This document shows positions 20,698 to 28,083 of a stretch of DNA of 31,548 nucleotides, piece by piece; the stretch's first letter is position 1, and every line of letters begins with the position of its first letter. A model generated the notes under the pieces. That model ran no database searches, was not told the origin of the DNA, and was given only the letters and a program-made list of their open reading frames with translations. Position numbers and translations under genes: made by a program. The stretch is from NCBI GenBank assembly GCA_018971455.1, contig JAGXAV010000002.1, forward strand, positions 1 to 31,548. Direction: 5' to 3'. The stretch comes from Rhodospirillales bacterium (GTDB lineage Bacteria > Pseudomonadota > Alphaproteobacteria > Acetobacterales > Acetobacteraceae).

Positions 20698-21638
20698 GCC
20701 CGCCTCCGCCGCAGGGCGAGCCGGCGCAGGGCGAGGGACGGCACCAGGCCGCGCGGCAGGAAGATCATCGTCACGATCAGGATCAGGCCGAACACCACGG
20801 TCTCGCCGCCCTCCAGCCCGGCCAGCACCTGCGGCAGCGCGGTGAGCAGGACGGCGCCGAGAAGCGAGCCATAGATCGAGGCCATGCCGCCGATCACCAC
20901 CATGGTTACCAGGGCGATGGAGTGGAAGAAATCGCTGAGCGTCGGCGTCACGAAAGCGAGGTAATGGGCCGTCACGCTGCCCATGATGCTGGTCAGCACG
21001 GCCGAGAGCACGAAAATGCGCACCTTCGCCGCCGTCGTGTCGATGCCGGCGACGCGGGCGGCGATCTCCGAGCCGTGGATCGCCTGCAAGGCCCGCCCGG
21101 CCGGCGAATCGATGAGGTTGAGCGCGAGCCAGGTGGTGCCGAGCAGCAGCACCGCGACCACCCAGTACCAGGCCTGCTCGCTGGCGATTTCGAAGCCGAA
21201 CAGCGAGAAGTTCGGCACCGACATGCCGTCCGGCCCGCCGGTCAGCGCGACCTCGTTGACCAGCACGATGGAAATGATGATCCCGAGGCCGAGCGTTGCC
21301 ATGGCCAGGTAATGGCCCTTCAGGCGCAGGATTGGCCGCGCCACCAGCAGCGCGAGTCCGCCCGAGCCGATGGCGCCCGCCAGCATCGCCGCGGCGGACG
21401 GCCAGCCATAATTCGCGGTCAGGATCGCCGAGGCATAGGCGCCGATGCCGAGGAACCCGGCATGGCCGAGGCTGATCTGCCCAGTATAGCCGATCAGAAG
21501 GTTGAGCCCGATCACCACCACGGCGTTGATCGCCATGCGGATCGCGACATCGAGGTAGAAATCATTCGGCAGGATGGCGGGCAGCACGGCGAGGACGACC
21601 AGCAAGGCGCCGAGGCCGAAGGAGCGGGGGAGCGCCAT
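20694..21638 (-). CDS. livM: Branched-chain-type ABC transporter permease LivM
   Basis: Inner-membrane permease of the importer. The 314-residue protein is very hydrophobic with about eight to ten membrane segments. It carries the family signature LLIGYTGQISLGHAGFLGIG and the later loop SPAGRALQAIHGSEIAARVAGID that contacts the ATPase. The C-terminus is Arg-rich (LALRRLALRRRRA). The stop overlaps the livG start (ATGA) and the start lies two bases after the livH stop. Confidence 0.94.
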   Translation of the reverse strand: MALPRSFGLGALLVVLAVLPAILPNDFYLDVAIRMAINAVVVIGLNLLIGYTGQISLGHAGFLGIGAYASAILTANYGWPSAAAMLAGAIGSGGLALLVARPILRLKGHYLAMATLGLGIIISIVLVNEVALTGGPDGMSVPNFSLFGFEIASEQAWYWVVAVLLLGTTWLALNLIDSPAGRALQAIHGSEIAARVAGIDTTAAKVRIFVLSAVLTSIMGSVTAHYLAFVTPTLSDFFHSIALVTMVVIGGMASIYGSLLGAVLLTALPQVLAGLEGGETVVFGLILIVTMIFLPRGLVPSLALRRLALRRRRA

Positions 21639-21640
21639 GA

Positions 21641-22513
21641 TCAGACGCGCTCCGTCGTCTTGGCCCCGAACAGGCCGTTGGGCAGGAAGAACAGGACCAG
21701 CAGGATGAGCACGAAGGGCAATGCATCCTTGTAGGAGGAGGAGAGGTAGCCCGCCGTCATCGCCTCGACGATGCCAAGCAGCAGCCCGCCCGCGACGGCG
21801 CCCATGCCGCTGCCGAGCCCGCCCAGCGTGGCGGCGACGAAGCCCTTCATGCCGAGCATGATGCCGCTGTCATAGGAGGCGCCGGTGATCGGCGCCACCA
21901 GCACGCCGCCGAGCGCGCCCAGCGCCGCGGCGAGACCGAAGCTCGCCAGCAGCACGGCGCGGGTGTTGACGCCGACGAGCTGGGCGGCGAGGCGGTTGTA
22001 GGAGGTGGCGAGCATCGCCTTGCCGGCGCGCGTGCGGCCGAAATACCAGGCCAAAGCTGCAACGGTGGCCAAGGTCGTCGCCAGAATCCACAGGCTCTGC
22101 GGCAATATGGTCGCCCCGAGGGCGGAGAACGGCGCGTCGCCGCTGAAGGAGGGCAGCGGCCGGGTGTTCTTGCCGAGGAAGATCTGCACCAGGCCGCGCA
22201 TCACCAGCGAGACGCCGATGGTGATGATGATCAGCGTCGTCACATCCGCGTTCTTCGCCGGCTCGATGGCGAGTTTCTCGACGAGCAGGCCGGCGATGGC
22301 GGTCACCGCGATGGCCAGCGGCACGGCCAGCATCAACGGCACGCCATGGGCGTTGAAAAACGCCGCCGCCATGCCGCCCAGCATGATGAACTCGCCCTGG
22401 GCGAAATTGATCACGTTGCTGGCATTGTAGATCAGCGCGAAACCGAGGGCGGCGAGCGCGTAGATCGCGCCGCTGGTCACGCCGGAGAACATGAACTGGA
22501 CGAACTCGGACAT
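21641..22513 (-). CDS. livH: Branched-chain-type ABC transporter permease LivH
   Basis: Inner-membrane permease that pairs with LivM. The 290-residue protein opens with GVTSGAIYALAALGFALIYN and NVINFAQGEFIMLGGM, both strong LivH signatures. It contains the cytoplasmic coupling loop TRAGKAMLATSYNRLAAQLV and several long hydrophobic segments, with the GMKGFVAATLGGLGSGMGAV stretch towards the C-terminus. It follows livK after 57 bases that hold a strong hairpin (22538-22564). Confidence 0.94.
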   Translation of the reverse strand: MSEFVQFMFSGVTSGAIYALAALGFALIYNASNVINFAQGEFIMLGGMAAAFFNAHGVPLMLAVPLAIAVTAIAGLLVEKLAIEPAKNADVTTLIIITIGVSLVMRGLVQIFLGKNTRPLPSFSGDAPFSALGATILPQSLWILATTLATVAALAWYFGRTRAGKAMLATSYNRLAAQLVGVNTRAVLLASFGLAAALGALGGVLVAPITGASYDSGIMLGMKGFVAATLGGLGSGMGAVAGGLLLGIVEAMTAGYLSSSYKDALPFVLILLVLFFLPNGLFGAKTTERV

Positions 22514-22537
22514 CTCAGGCCGCTCCGATCTGGTCCG

Positions 22538-22564
22538 GCGGGGGCGGCGGGTGGCCGCCCCCGC
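22538..22564 (-). terminator. Strong hairpin between livK and livH
   Basis: A perfect 11-bp stem, GCGGGGGCGGC with GCCGCCCCCGC, encloses a five-base loop in the 57-bp livK-livH gap. There is no T-run after it on the minus strand. It is therefore better read as a partial terminator or an RNA-stabilising hairpin than as a full stop. Such hairpins downstream of binding-protein genes commonly give more binding protein than permease, which fits here. Confidence 0.65.
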
Positions 22565-22570
22565 GGCGCA

Positions 22571-23728
22571 TCACTTCACCAGCGTCCAGGTGCCGTTGTG
22601 GATTTCCAGCAGCCGCGCGGCCGAGACATCGAGGCCCATATGGTCGGTGGGCGACATGTTGACGATGCCGCTGATGCCGACAAAGCCCTTGGTCTGCTCG
22701 ATGGCGTCGCGCACTTTCGCCTTGTCGAAGCTGCCGGCGCGCTTGACGGCATCGACCCAGATCTCGAAGGCGGTGTAGGTGTCGCCGCCGAAACCCGAGA
22801 CCGGCTCATGGTATTTCGTGGTGTAGGCCGTCACGTAATCCTCGACGACCTTCTTCTGCGGATCACCGGCGGGCAGCTTGTCGGCGATCAGCAGCGGCGC
22901 GGAGGGCAGGCGCACGCCCTCGGCGGCCGCACCGGCCAGCTTGATGAATCCCTCGGAGGCGACGCCGTGGGACTGATAGAGCGGCATCTTCATGCCGAGC
23001 TGCGCGTAGTTCTTGGTCACCAGCGCCGGCCCTTGGCCGAAGCCGAAGACGAACAGCGCCTGCACCGCCGGGTTGCTCTTGATTTTCGTGAGCTGGGCGG
23101 TGACGTCGGTGTCCTTCGGACCATAGGTCTCGTCGGCAACCAGCGTGATGCCGTATTTGGCGGCAACCAGCTTGGACTGCTTGCGGCCCGAAATGCCGAA
23201 GCCGGACGTCTCCGACAGCAATGCCACCTTGGTGAGCCCACGCTGCTTCATGTCGGCAAAGACGCGCTCGGCGGCCATGCGGTCGGTATAGGGCGTCTTG
23301 AAGACCCATTTCTTCACCGGCTCGACAATCTCGACCCCGCCGGCGAGCGAAATGAACGGCACCTGCGCGCGATCGACCAGCGGGATCATCGCCATCGTGC
23401 TGCCGGTGGTGGACCCGCCGATGATGACATCGACGTGATCATTGTCGAGCAGGCGCTTGGTGAAGCCGTTCGCCTTGCCGGCCTCGCCGCCGTCGTCATA
23501 GTGCACGAGGACCAGCTTGCGGCCGAGCAGGCCGCCCTGGGCGTTGACCTGGTCGATATATAACTGCAATGTCTTCAGCTCGGGATCGCCGAGGAAGGAG
23601 GCGGGCCCGGTCACCGACAGAACCGCGCCGATCCTGACGGGCCCCTGCGCCGCGGCCGGTCCGGCCATGGCCACGGCGAAGCCGGCGGCGAGTGCCGCGC
23701 CCAGCGAATTGCGCCTGGTGATGCTCAT
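22571..23728 (-). CDS. livK: Periplasmic substrate-binding protein of the Liv-type importer
   Basis: Binds the imported ligand in the periplasm and delivers it to LivHM. The 385-residue protein has a signal peptide MSITRRNSLGAALAAGFAVA ending near AAAQG. The twin arginine followed by a hydrophobic run makes Tat export possible, although the Sec route cannot be excluded. The mature part opens with RIGAVLSVTGPASFLGDPE and has the Peripla_BP_6 fold features GGLLGRKLVLVHYDDGG and VIIGGSTTGSTMAMIPL. The ATG at 23728 is chosen because GGGAGAG precedes it and it starts the signal peptide; the frame runs on to 23824. Given the downstream genes, the ligand is probably an aromatic acid rather than an amino acid (inference). 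It is the first gene of the ten-gene operon. Confidence 0.94.
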   Translation of the reverse strand: MSITRRNSLGAALAAGFAVAMAGPAAAQGPVRIGAVLSVTGPASFLGDPELKTLQLYIDQVNAQGGLLGRKLVLVHYDDGGEAGKANGFTKRLLDNDHVDVIIGGSTTGSTMAMIPLVDRAQVPFISLAGGVEIVEPVKKWVFKTPYTDRMAAERVFADMKQRGLTKVALLSETSGFGISGRKQSKLVAAKYGITLVADETYGPKDTDVTAQLTKIKSNPAVQALFVFGFGQGPALVTKNYAQLGMKMPLYQSHGVASEGFIKLAGAAAEGVRLPSAPLLIADKLPAGDPQKKVVEDYVTAYTTKYHEPVSGFGGDTYTAFEIWVDAVKRAGSFDKAKVRDAIEQTKGFVGISGIVNMSPTDHMGLDVSAARLLEIHNGTWTLVK

Positions 23729-23812
23729 GTCGTTTGTCTCTCCCTTTTTGCCGCGCGGCGTATTGGTATCATTCGTAACTTTGTGGATCGGACGGATCAA
23801 GCCTGCACGCTG

Positions 23813-23834
23813 TTTTGCATGCAAATTCGCATGC
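23813..23834. promoter_or_regulatory. Operator O1: paired GCATGC boxes in the livK promoter
   Basis: TTTTGCATGC is followed by six bases and GCATGC; the two boxes are 12 bp apart start-to-start, about one helical turn. The first box is the centre of a perfect 12-bp palindrome, TTTGCATGCAAA (23814-23825). The pair sits exactly between the -35 and the -10 region of livK, where binding would block RNA polymerase. The same arrangement recurs at 26555-26576. The adjacent GntR/FCD protein is the first candidate binder. Confidence 0.65.
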
Positions 23835-23871
23835 TGTCAAGCGTCTTGTGCGAATCATTTTTGAACACGAT

Positions 23872-23884
23872 ATTGCATGCGAAT
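23872..23884. promoter_or_regulatory. Operator O1b: single GCATGC box near the gntR start
   Basis: ATTGCATGCGAAT is close to a palindrome and its half GCATGCGAAT is the reverse complement of ATTCGCATGC at 23825-23834. It ends 14 bases before the chosen gntR start codon, so it is well placed for autoregulation. Confidence 0.5.
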
Positions 23885-23898
23885 TTCCGGCACCGGTC

Positions 23899-24627
23899 AT
23901 GGACCATGCCGCCACCAGCCCGTTCGCGAGGGGCCACAACTTGCTGAGCAGACACGCAAACGACCTGGCCGACCTGCCGCTGGGCGAGACCGCGCGGCCG
24001 GCCCGCACGAGCCACGATGTCTATGACCGGCTGCGCCTGGCCATCGTCACCGGCGAGATCCGCCCCAACGCCCCGCTCATCGAGGCCGACCTCGCCGGCG
24101 CCCTCAACGTCAGCCGCACGCCGATCCGCGAGAGTCTCCAGCGCCTCAGCGCCGACGGCCTCATCGTGCCGCGCAAGCGCGGCTGGGCGGTGCGGGAATA
24201 TTCGCGCGAGGAGATCCAGGAGAGCTACGAGGTGCGCGCCGCGCTCGAGGGCTATGCCGCCTTCCTCGCCGCCGCCCGCGGCACCGATGCCGAACTTGCC
24301 GCCATCGCCGCCGTGCAGGCGGAGCGCGATCGCGCCGCGAGCCCCGGCCGCGAGTTCCGCGTGCGCACCAACCGCGCCTTCCATGACGGCATCATCGCCG
24401 CCGCCCGCAATGCGCGCCTGACCGAGGCGATCTTCCGCGCCGGGCAGTTCTACTTCAACGCGCGCATCGCGGCGATGACGACGGAGGAGGATTTCCGCTC
24501 CAACCAGGCCGATCACGGCCGCATCGTCCGCGCCCTGCTGGCGCGCGACGCGAGTGCCGCCGAACAGGCCATGCGCGCGCACATCCTGCACACCTTCACC
24601 GTTTTCCAGCGCCTCGGCCCGCTTTGA
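23899..24627 (+). CDS. GntR-family transcriptional regulator (FCD type)
   Basis: Ligand-responsive DNA-binding protein, probably the regulator of the divergent liv/hmg operon. The 242-residue form has a winged helix (about residues 38-105) with DVYDRLRLAIVTGEIRP and the recognition region ADLAGALNVSRTPIRESLQR, then DGLIVPRKRGWAVREYS. The C-terminal FCD domain is all-helical and includes NRAFHDGIIAAARN and ADHGRIVRALLARDASAAEQ, whose His residues usually help bind a metal. The ATG at 23899 is the likeliest start, but it lacks a ribosome-binding site and the frame is open from 23815. It converges with the second DUF2783 gene. Confidence 0.92.
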   Translation: MDHAATSPFARGHNLLSRHANDLADLPLGETARPARTSHDVYDRLRLAIVTGEIRPNAPLIEADLAGALNVSRTPIRESLQRLSADGLIVPRKRGWAVREYSREEIQESYEVRAALEGYAAFLAAARGTDAELAAIAAVQAERDRAASPGREFRVRTNRAFHDGIIAAARNARLTEAIFRAGQFYFNARIAAMTTEEDFRSNQADHGRIVRALLARDASAAEQAMRAHILHTFTVFQRLGPL

Positions 24628-24633
24628 CCGTGC

Positions 24634-24650
24634 CGCGGGTTCACCCCGCG
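24634..24650. terminator. GC hairpin between gntR and the second DUF2783 gene
   Basis: CGCGGG and CCCGCG enclose a five-base loop in the 13-bp gap between two convergent genes, overlapping the stop codon of the minus-strand gene. No T-run follows on either strand, so termination efficiency is uncertain. Confidence 0.35.
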
Positions 24651-24835
24651 ACCGGCAGATCCTCCAGCGCCACGGCCAGGCTTTCGCGAAACGTGGCGAT
24701 GCCGTCCAGCCGCTGCGCGAGGAGGAGGGCGAGCTTGGCGAGCAGCAATGCCTCGCCGGAGGGCCCGACGCGGTCGATCGCCGCGGCCAGATCGTCATAG
24801 GCGCGTTCGAGATCCTCGAAGGGCATCGTCGTCAT
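24641..24835 (-). CDS. DUF2783-like small protein paired with FAD hydroxylase 2
   Basis: The predicted 64-residue helical protein resembles the DUF2783 protein at 16714-16911: KLALLLAQRLDGIATFRESL here aligns with [20 protein letters not shown] there. The ATG overlaps the hydroxylase 2 stop by four bases (ATGA) and is preceded by GGGGAGG, so the two are translationally coupled. Its function is unknown; the repeated pairing implies a role with the flavoprotein. Confidence 0.78.
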   Translation of the reverse strand: MTTMPFEDLERAYDDLAAAIDRVGPSGEALLLAKLALLLAQRLDGIATFRESLAVALEDLPVAG

Positions 24836-26526
24836 CCGGTCCTCCCCTGGCTGCGGCCCAAGGCAAGGGCCAGCACGTCGGTCACCTCTGTCGCCTCCAG
24901 CCGGCGCCAGCGCCCGGCGACGTGCATGTCCGGGCGCAGCAGATAGAAGCTGCCCGGCCCGGCGGCCAGCCGGCGGGACACCGTGCCGTGCGGATCGGCG
25001 ATGGCGCCGGCGGGCGCCGCGGCGCCCGGGGCGGCGATGGTGACCAGCGTGAAGCGCGGATCGAGGGCGCCGAGGCGGGCCGCCAGAGCCGGGTCGAGGG
25101 GCGCGCCATCGCTGAAATAGAGCCCGGCGAAACCCGTGCCGACATGGTCGAGCAGGTAGCTGCCATCGGCCAGATGCGCATTCACGCAGGCGCTGCCGGC
25201 CACCGCGCCGCCGCTGAACTCGCTGTCGCGCCGCCGCGCCGTCTCGCCCAGCGTCTCGCGATAGGTGTAGGGCACCATCAGCCGCGGATCGACGAAGCGG
25301 CGCACGAAATCATGCCGCAGCGCCAGCGACAGCACCGCCGCGCGCATCAGCGCCACCCCGCGCGTCGGCGGCGTCATGAAGCGCGCGCTTTTGCTGGCAT
25401 TGGCGAAGACGTCGAGCGTCGCGCCGCGCCGTTCGGGCGTGTAGCTGTCGAGCAGCCCCGCCCCCGCCTGCCCGCCCAGCACGTAGCCGAGCTTCCAGCC
25501 GATGTTGAAGGCGTCGGCGAGGCCGTTGTTCAGCCCGCGCACGCCGAAGATCGGCACGATATGCGCGCTGTCGCCGATGAAGATGGTGCGCCCGTGCGTG
25601 TAATCGTCGAGGCAGAGCGTGTTGGCCGTGTAGATGCTCCACCATTCGAGCTCCCACGGCTTGTCATGGCCGATATCCTTCAGGATGGCGCCGACGCGGG
25701 CGCGGATATTGGCCTCCTCGACGGCCGCCTCCGCGCTCTCGCCGTCGCGCAGCTGATAATCGACGCGCCAGATATTGTCGGGCTGCTTGTGGATCAGCAC
25801 CGTGCCGCCGGGGTTGGAGGCCGGATCGAACAGGGCGCGGCGCTCGGTGGGATAATCGTGCTCCATGCGCACATCGGCGATGACGTAGCGCCCCTCGTAA
25901 TTCTCGCCCTGCAGGCGCAGGCCGAGCAGGCCGCGAACGGCGCTGCGCGCGCCATCGGCGGCGAGCACGTATTGCGCCGTCAGCGGATAGGCGCCGAGCG
26001 GCGTCTCGATGCGGAGGCGCACGCCGTCCGGCTGTTCGGCGATGGCGGAGACCTCGCTCTCCCAGCGCGCGTCGATCAGCGGGCTGCGCGCCACCGCGTC
26101 CCACAGGTACTGCTCCAGATATTGCTGCTGGAGGTTGTACATGGGCAGGTATTTCTCGTCGTCGCTGTGCGGCATGTCGAAGCGGTAGATTTCGCGGCCG
26201 CGGAAGAAGCTGCGCCCGCGCCGCCAGCCCAGCGACTTGGCGAGGAAGGGGGCGACGGCGCCGATCTGCTCGAAGATGTGGTAGCTCGCCCGTGCGATGC
26301 ACGTCGCCCGGCTGCCGTCGTTGAAGGTCGGCTTGCGGTCGAGCAGCACGCTGCGGATGCCGTAGCGCGCCAGCGCCAGCGCCGCCGTCATGCCGACCGG
26401 GCCGCCGCCGACGATGGCGACCGGATGGGTTATGGTCTGGCCGTCCAGTTCCGGCACGGGCCGGGCGCTGAAATGCGGGTAGTGGAAGTAGAGGGATTCG
26501 AGGGGTCCCCGGCCGGCTGGTCGCAT
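24832..26526 (-). CDS. FAD-dependent aromatic hydroxylase 2 (PHBH/MhpA-type)
   Basis: Class A flavoprotein monooxygenase, 564 residues, paralogous in layout to hydroxylase 1 but clearly diverged. It has the FAD motif GGGPVG (40-45), the DG motif in VLAADGARSAVRG (D191, G192), the GD motif in GRTIFIGDSAHIVPIFGVRG (G318, D319), and a C-terminal thioredoxin-like domain ending LLRPDMHVAGRWRRLE, very like the end of hydroxylase 1 (LLRPDQHVCARWREFD). The ATG at 26526 is chosen for the strong AGGAGGAG before it; an upstream ATG at 26574 lies inside the operator. The substrate is unknown; a related phenolic acid feeding the same homogentisate route is a reasonable inference from the shared operator. 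Confidence 0.9.
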   Translation of the reverse strand: MRPAGRGPLESLYFHYPHFSARPVPELDGQTITHPVAIVGGGPVGMTAALALARYGIRSVLLDRKPTFNDGSRATCIARASYHIFEQIGAVAPFLAKSLGWRRGRSFFRGREIYRFDMPHSDDEKYLPMYNLQQQYLEQYLWDAVARSPLIDARWESEVSAIAEQPDGVRLRIETPLGAYPLTAQYVLAADGARSAVRGLLGLRLQGENYEGRYVIADVRMEHDYPTERRALFDPASNPGGTVLIHKQPDNIWRVDYQLRDGESAEAAVEEANIRARVGAILKDIGHDKPWELEWWSIYTANTLCLDDYTHGRTIFIGDSAHIVPIFGVRGLNNGLADAFNIGWKLGYVLGGQAGAGLLDSYTPERRGATLDVFANASKSARFMTPPTRGVALMRAAVLSLALRHDFVRRFVDPRLMVPYTYRETLGETARRRDSEFSGGAVAGSACVNAHLADGSYLLDHVGTGFAGLYFSDGAPLDPALAARLGALDPRFTLVTIAAPGAAAPAGAIADPHGTVSRRLAAGPGSFYLLRPDMHVAGRWRRLEATEVTDVLALALGRSQGRTG

Positions 26527-26590
26527 TCTCGTCTCCTCCTGCACGCCGTCTGTTTTTTGCATGCTGTTGTGCATGCCGTTGCGGATGCTA
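26527..26590. promoter_or_regulatory. Operator O2: paired GCATGC boxes between hydroxylase 2 and luxR
   Basis: TTTTGCATGC, six bases and GCATGC (26555-26576) repeat the exact spacing of operator O1 at livK, and a degenerate third box GCGGATGC follows (26581-26588). On the minus strand both sites continue into an A-rich run and GCGTGCAGG. O2 ends about 28 bases before the hydroxylase 2 start codon. It overlaps the potential start codons of the LuxR-type gene on the plus strand, so both genes could be controlled from it. Confidence 0.65.
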
Positions 26591-27415
26591 TTCTTCCGAA
26601 ACAGCCATCCGCGTCTGTCCCCTTTCGCGGGGGACAGGCAAGCCGGCCCGGAGGAAGCCCTGACAGCGCCCGAACATGAGCGCGCACGCTACCGCCTGCT
26701 GAGCCGCTGCGTCGATCATCTCGGCGGCGCCGGGTTCTATGAGCCCTTTCTCGCCCTGGTCGCGGAGGTCATCGGCGCCGACCAGTGCATGGCCTTCGCC
26801 TACCACCCGACCGGTGCCACCTGCCTGCTGTCGCGCAACTTCCTCGAAACGGCGCGCGGCGCCGGCCTTCATCGCGCCTATCTGGCCGAGGGATTCCGCG
26901 CCGATCCGCTGCGCCCCCGCCTCGAGGCGATGACGCCCGGCGCCGCCCGTCTCGTCCCGCTCGCCGAGACAATCGGCGAAATGAGCGCCGGCTACCGCGC
27001 CCGCTACTACGAGGCGCCCGGCCTGGCCGACAAGCTCGCCGTCCTGCTCGTCGACCAGACGCGCCGGCTGATCGTCAATTTCTATCGCGGCGCCGGGCGG
27101 CCCCGCTTCGGCGAGGAGCATCCGCCCCTGCCGCCCGGCCTGGTGGAGCTGGCCGCCCATCTCTTCCGCGCCCACCTCGCCGCCCGCCCGAGCGGCGGCG
27201 TGCCCGCGCCGCTGGCCGCCCTCTCCGAACGCGAGCGCCAGGTCTGCGCCGGCATCCTCGCCGGGCGGAAGACCGAGGCCATTGCCGGGCAGTGCGGCAT
27301 CGCGCCCAACAGCGTCGTCACCTATCGCCGCCGCGCCTACGTCAAGCTCGGCATCTCCTCGCGCGCCGGCCTGTTCGCCCTCTGCGCGCCGCAATTGTCG
27401 GCGGCCGCCGCGTAG
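26585..27415 (+). CDS. LuxR-type transcriptional regulator
   Basis: Single-polypeptide regulator with a C-terminal LuxR/FixJ helix-turn-helix (about 210-270) containing LSERERQVCAGILAGRKTEA and IAPNSVVTYRRRAYVKLGIS. The N-terminal about 200 residues look like a small ligand-sensing domain of no recognised type (YEPFLALVAEVIGADQCMAF, and DKLAVLLVDQTRRLIVNFYR). No phosphoacceptor receiver domain is seen. The start is uncertain: ATGs at 26573 and 26585 lie inside operator O2 and lack good ribosome-binding sites, while GGAGGAAG at 26651 precedes a CTG at 26661. It is divergent from hydroxylase 2 and 47 bases upstream of the cupin gene on the same strand, so it may regulate either unit. Confidence 0.85.
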   Translation: MLFFRNSHPRLSPFAGDRQAGPEEALTAPEHERARYRLLSRCVDHLGGAGFYEPFLALVAEVIGADQCMAFAYHPTGATCLLSRNFLETARGAGLHRAYLAEGFRADPLRPRLEAMTPGAARLVPLAETIGEMSAGYRARYYEAPGLADKLAVLLVDQTRRLIVNFYRGAGRPRFGEEHPPLPPGLVELAAHLFRAHLAARPSGGVPAPLAALSERERQVCAGILAGRKTEAIAGQCGIAPNSVVTYRRRAYVKLGISSRAGLFALCAPQLSAAAA

Positions 27416-27462
27416 GTCTAGTCTGCGCCGCCAGCGCCGAACGGCGCGCCGAGGAGGACGCC

Positions 27463-28083
27463 ATGAACGCCGCTGACATCTCCGCCGCCCGCACCGCGGC
27501 CGTCGCCGCCGCCATCGAGCGCATCCGGGCCATCGAGCGCGCCCACGGCATCACCCGCCAGGCGCTGGAGGCGATCCGCGGCGAGATGCTCGCCCTGGCC
27601 GCGCAGGAGCACCTCTTCCCCTCGGCCGAATTCGCCCCGCCCCCGGCCGGCGAGAAGGGCAGCCGGCGCTACCTGTTGCAGGAGGATGCGGATAACCGCT
27701 TCGCCCTCTATCTCAACGCGCTCAATCCCGGCAACGAGACCAAGCCGCACGATCACACCACCTGGGCGGTGGTGGTCGCCGTCGAGGGCCAGGAGCTCAA
27801 CAAGGTCTATCGCCAGGAGCCCGGCCGGCTGGTGGTCGATCACGAGGTGATGGTCGAGCCGGGGCGCGGCATCGCGCTGATGCCGACAGACATCCACTCC
27901 ATCCACACCACCGGCGCGGTGCCGACGCGGCATTTGCACATGTACGGCCTGGCGCTGGAGAAGCTCGACAACCGCCTCGCCTACGATCCGGCGACCGGCG
28001 CCGCCGTGCCCTACAACCGCAATTTCATGCAGCCGACCGCCACCACGCGCCCCGCCGGCGCGCCGGCCCCGCGCCCCGCATGA
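27463..28083 (+). CDS. Cysteine dioxygenase-like cupin (thiol dioxygenase)
   Basis: Non-haem iron thiol dioxygenase, 206 residues, that would oxidise a small thiol (cysteine or 3-mercaptopropionate) to its sulfinate with O2. The three-His iron site is readable: H96 and H98 in ETKPHDHTTWAVVVAVEG, and H145 in LMPTDIHSIHTTG, followed by the conserved HLHMYG. The N-terminal helix-rich part and the Ala/Pro-rich tail are ordinary. GAGGAGG stands before the ATG at 27463. Its stop overlaps the rhodanese start by four bases (ATGA), so thiol oxidation and sulfur transfer are probably linked. The substrate cannot be decided by eye. Confidence 0.85.
   Translation: MNAADISAARTAAVAAAIERIRAIERAHGITRQALEAIRGEMLALAAQEHLFPSAEFAPPPAGEKGSRRYLLQEDADNRFALYLNALNPGNETKPHDHTTWAVVVAVEGQELNKVYRQEPGRLVVDHEVMVEPGRGIALMPTDIHSIHTTGAVPTRHLHMYGLALEKLDNRLAYDPATGAAVPYNRNFMQPTATTRPAGAPAPRPA

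Larger units (their letters stand above)
23729..23898. promoter_or_regulatory. Divergent livK/gntR control region
   Basis: This 170-bp region between livK (minus) and the GntR gene (plus) is AT-rich for the genome. On the minus strand a perfect TTGACA -35 lies at 23840-23835; the -10 position 17-18 bases on (CAAAAC or AAAACA) is poor, as in activator- or repressor-controlled promoters. Two GCATGC boxes fill the spacer between them (23829-23834 and 23817-23822), and a third (23875-23880, in ATTGCATGCGAAT) lies nearer to gntR. Confidence 0.7.
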
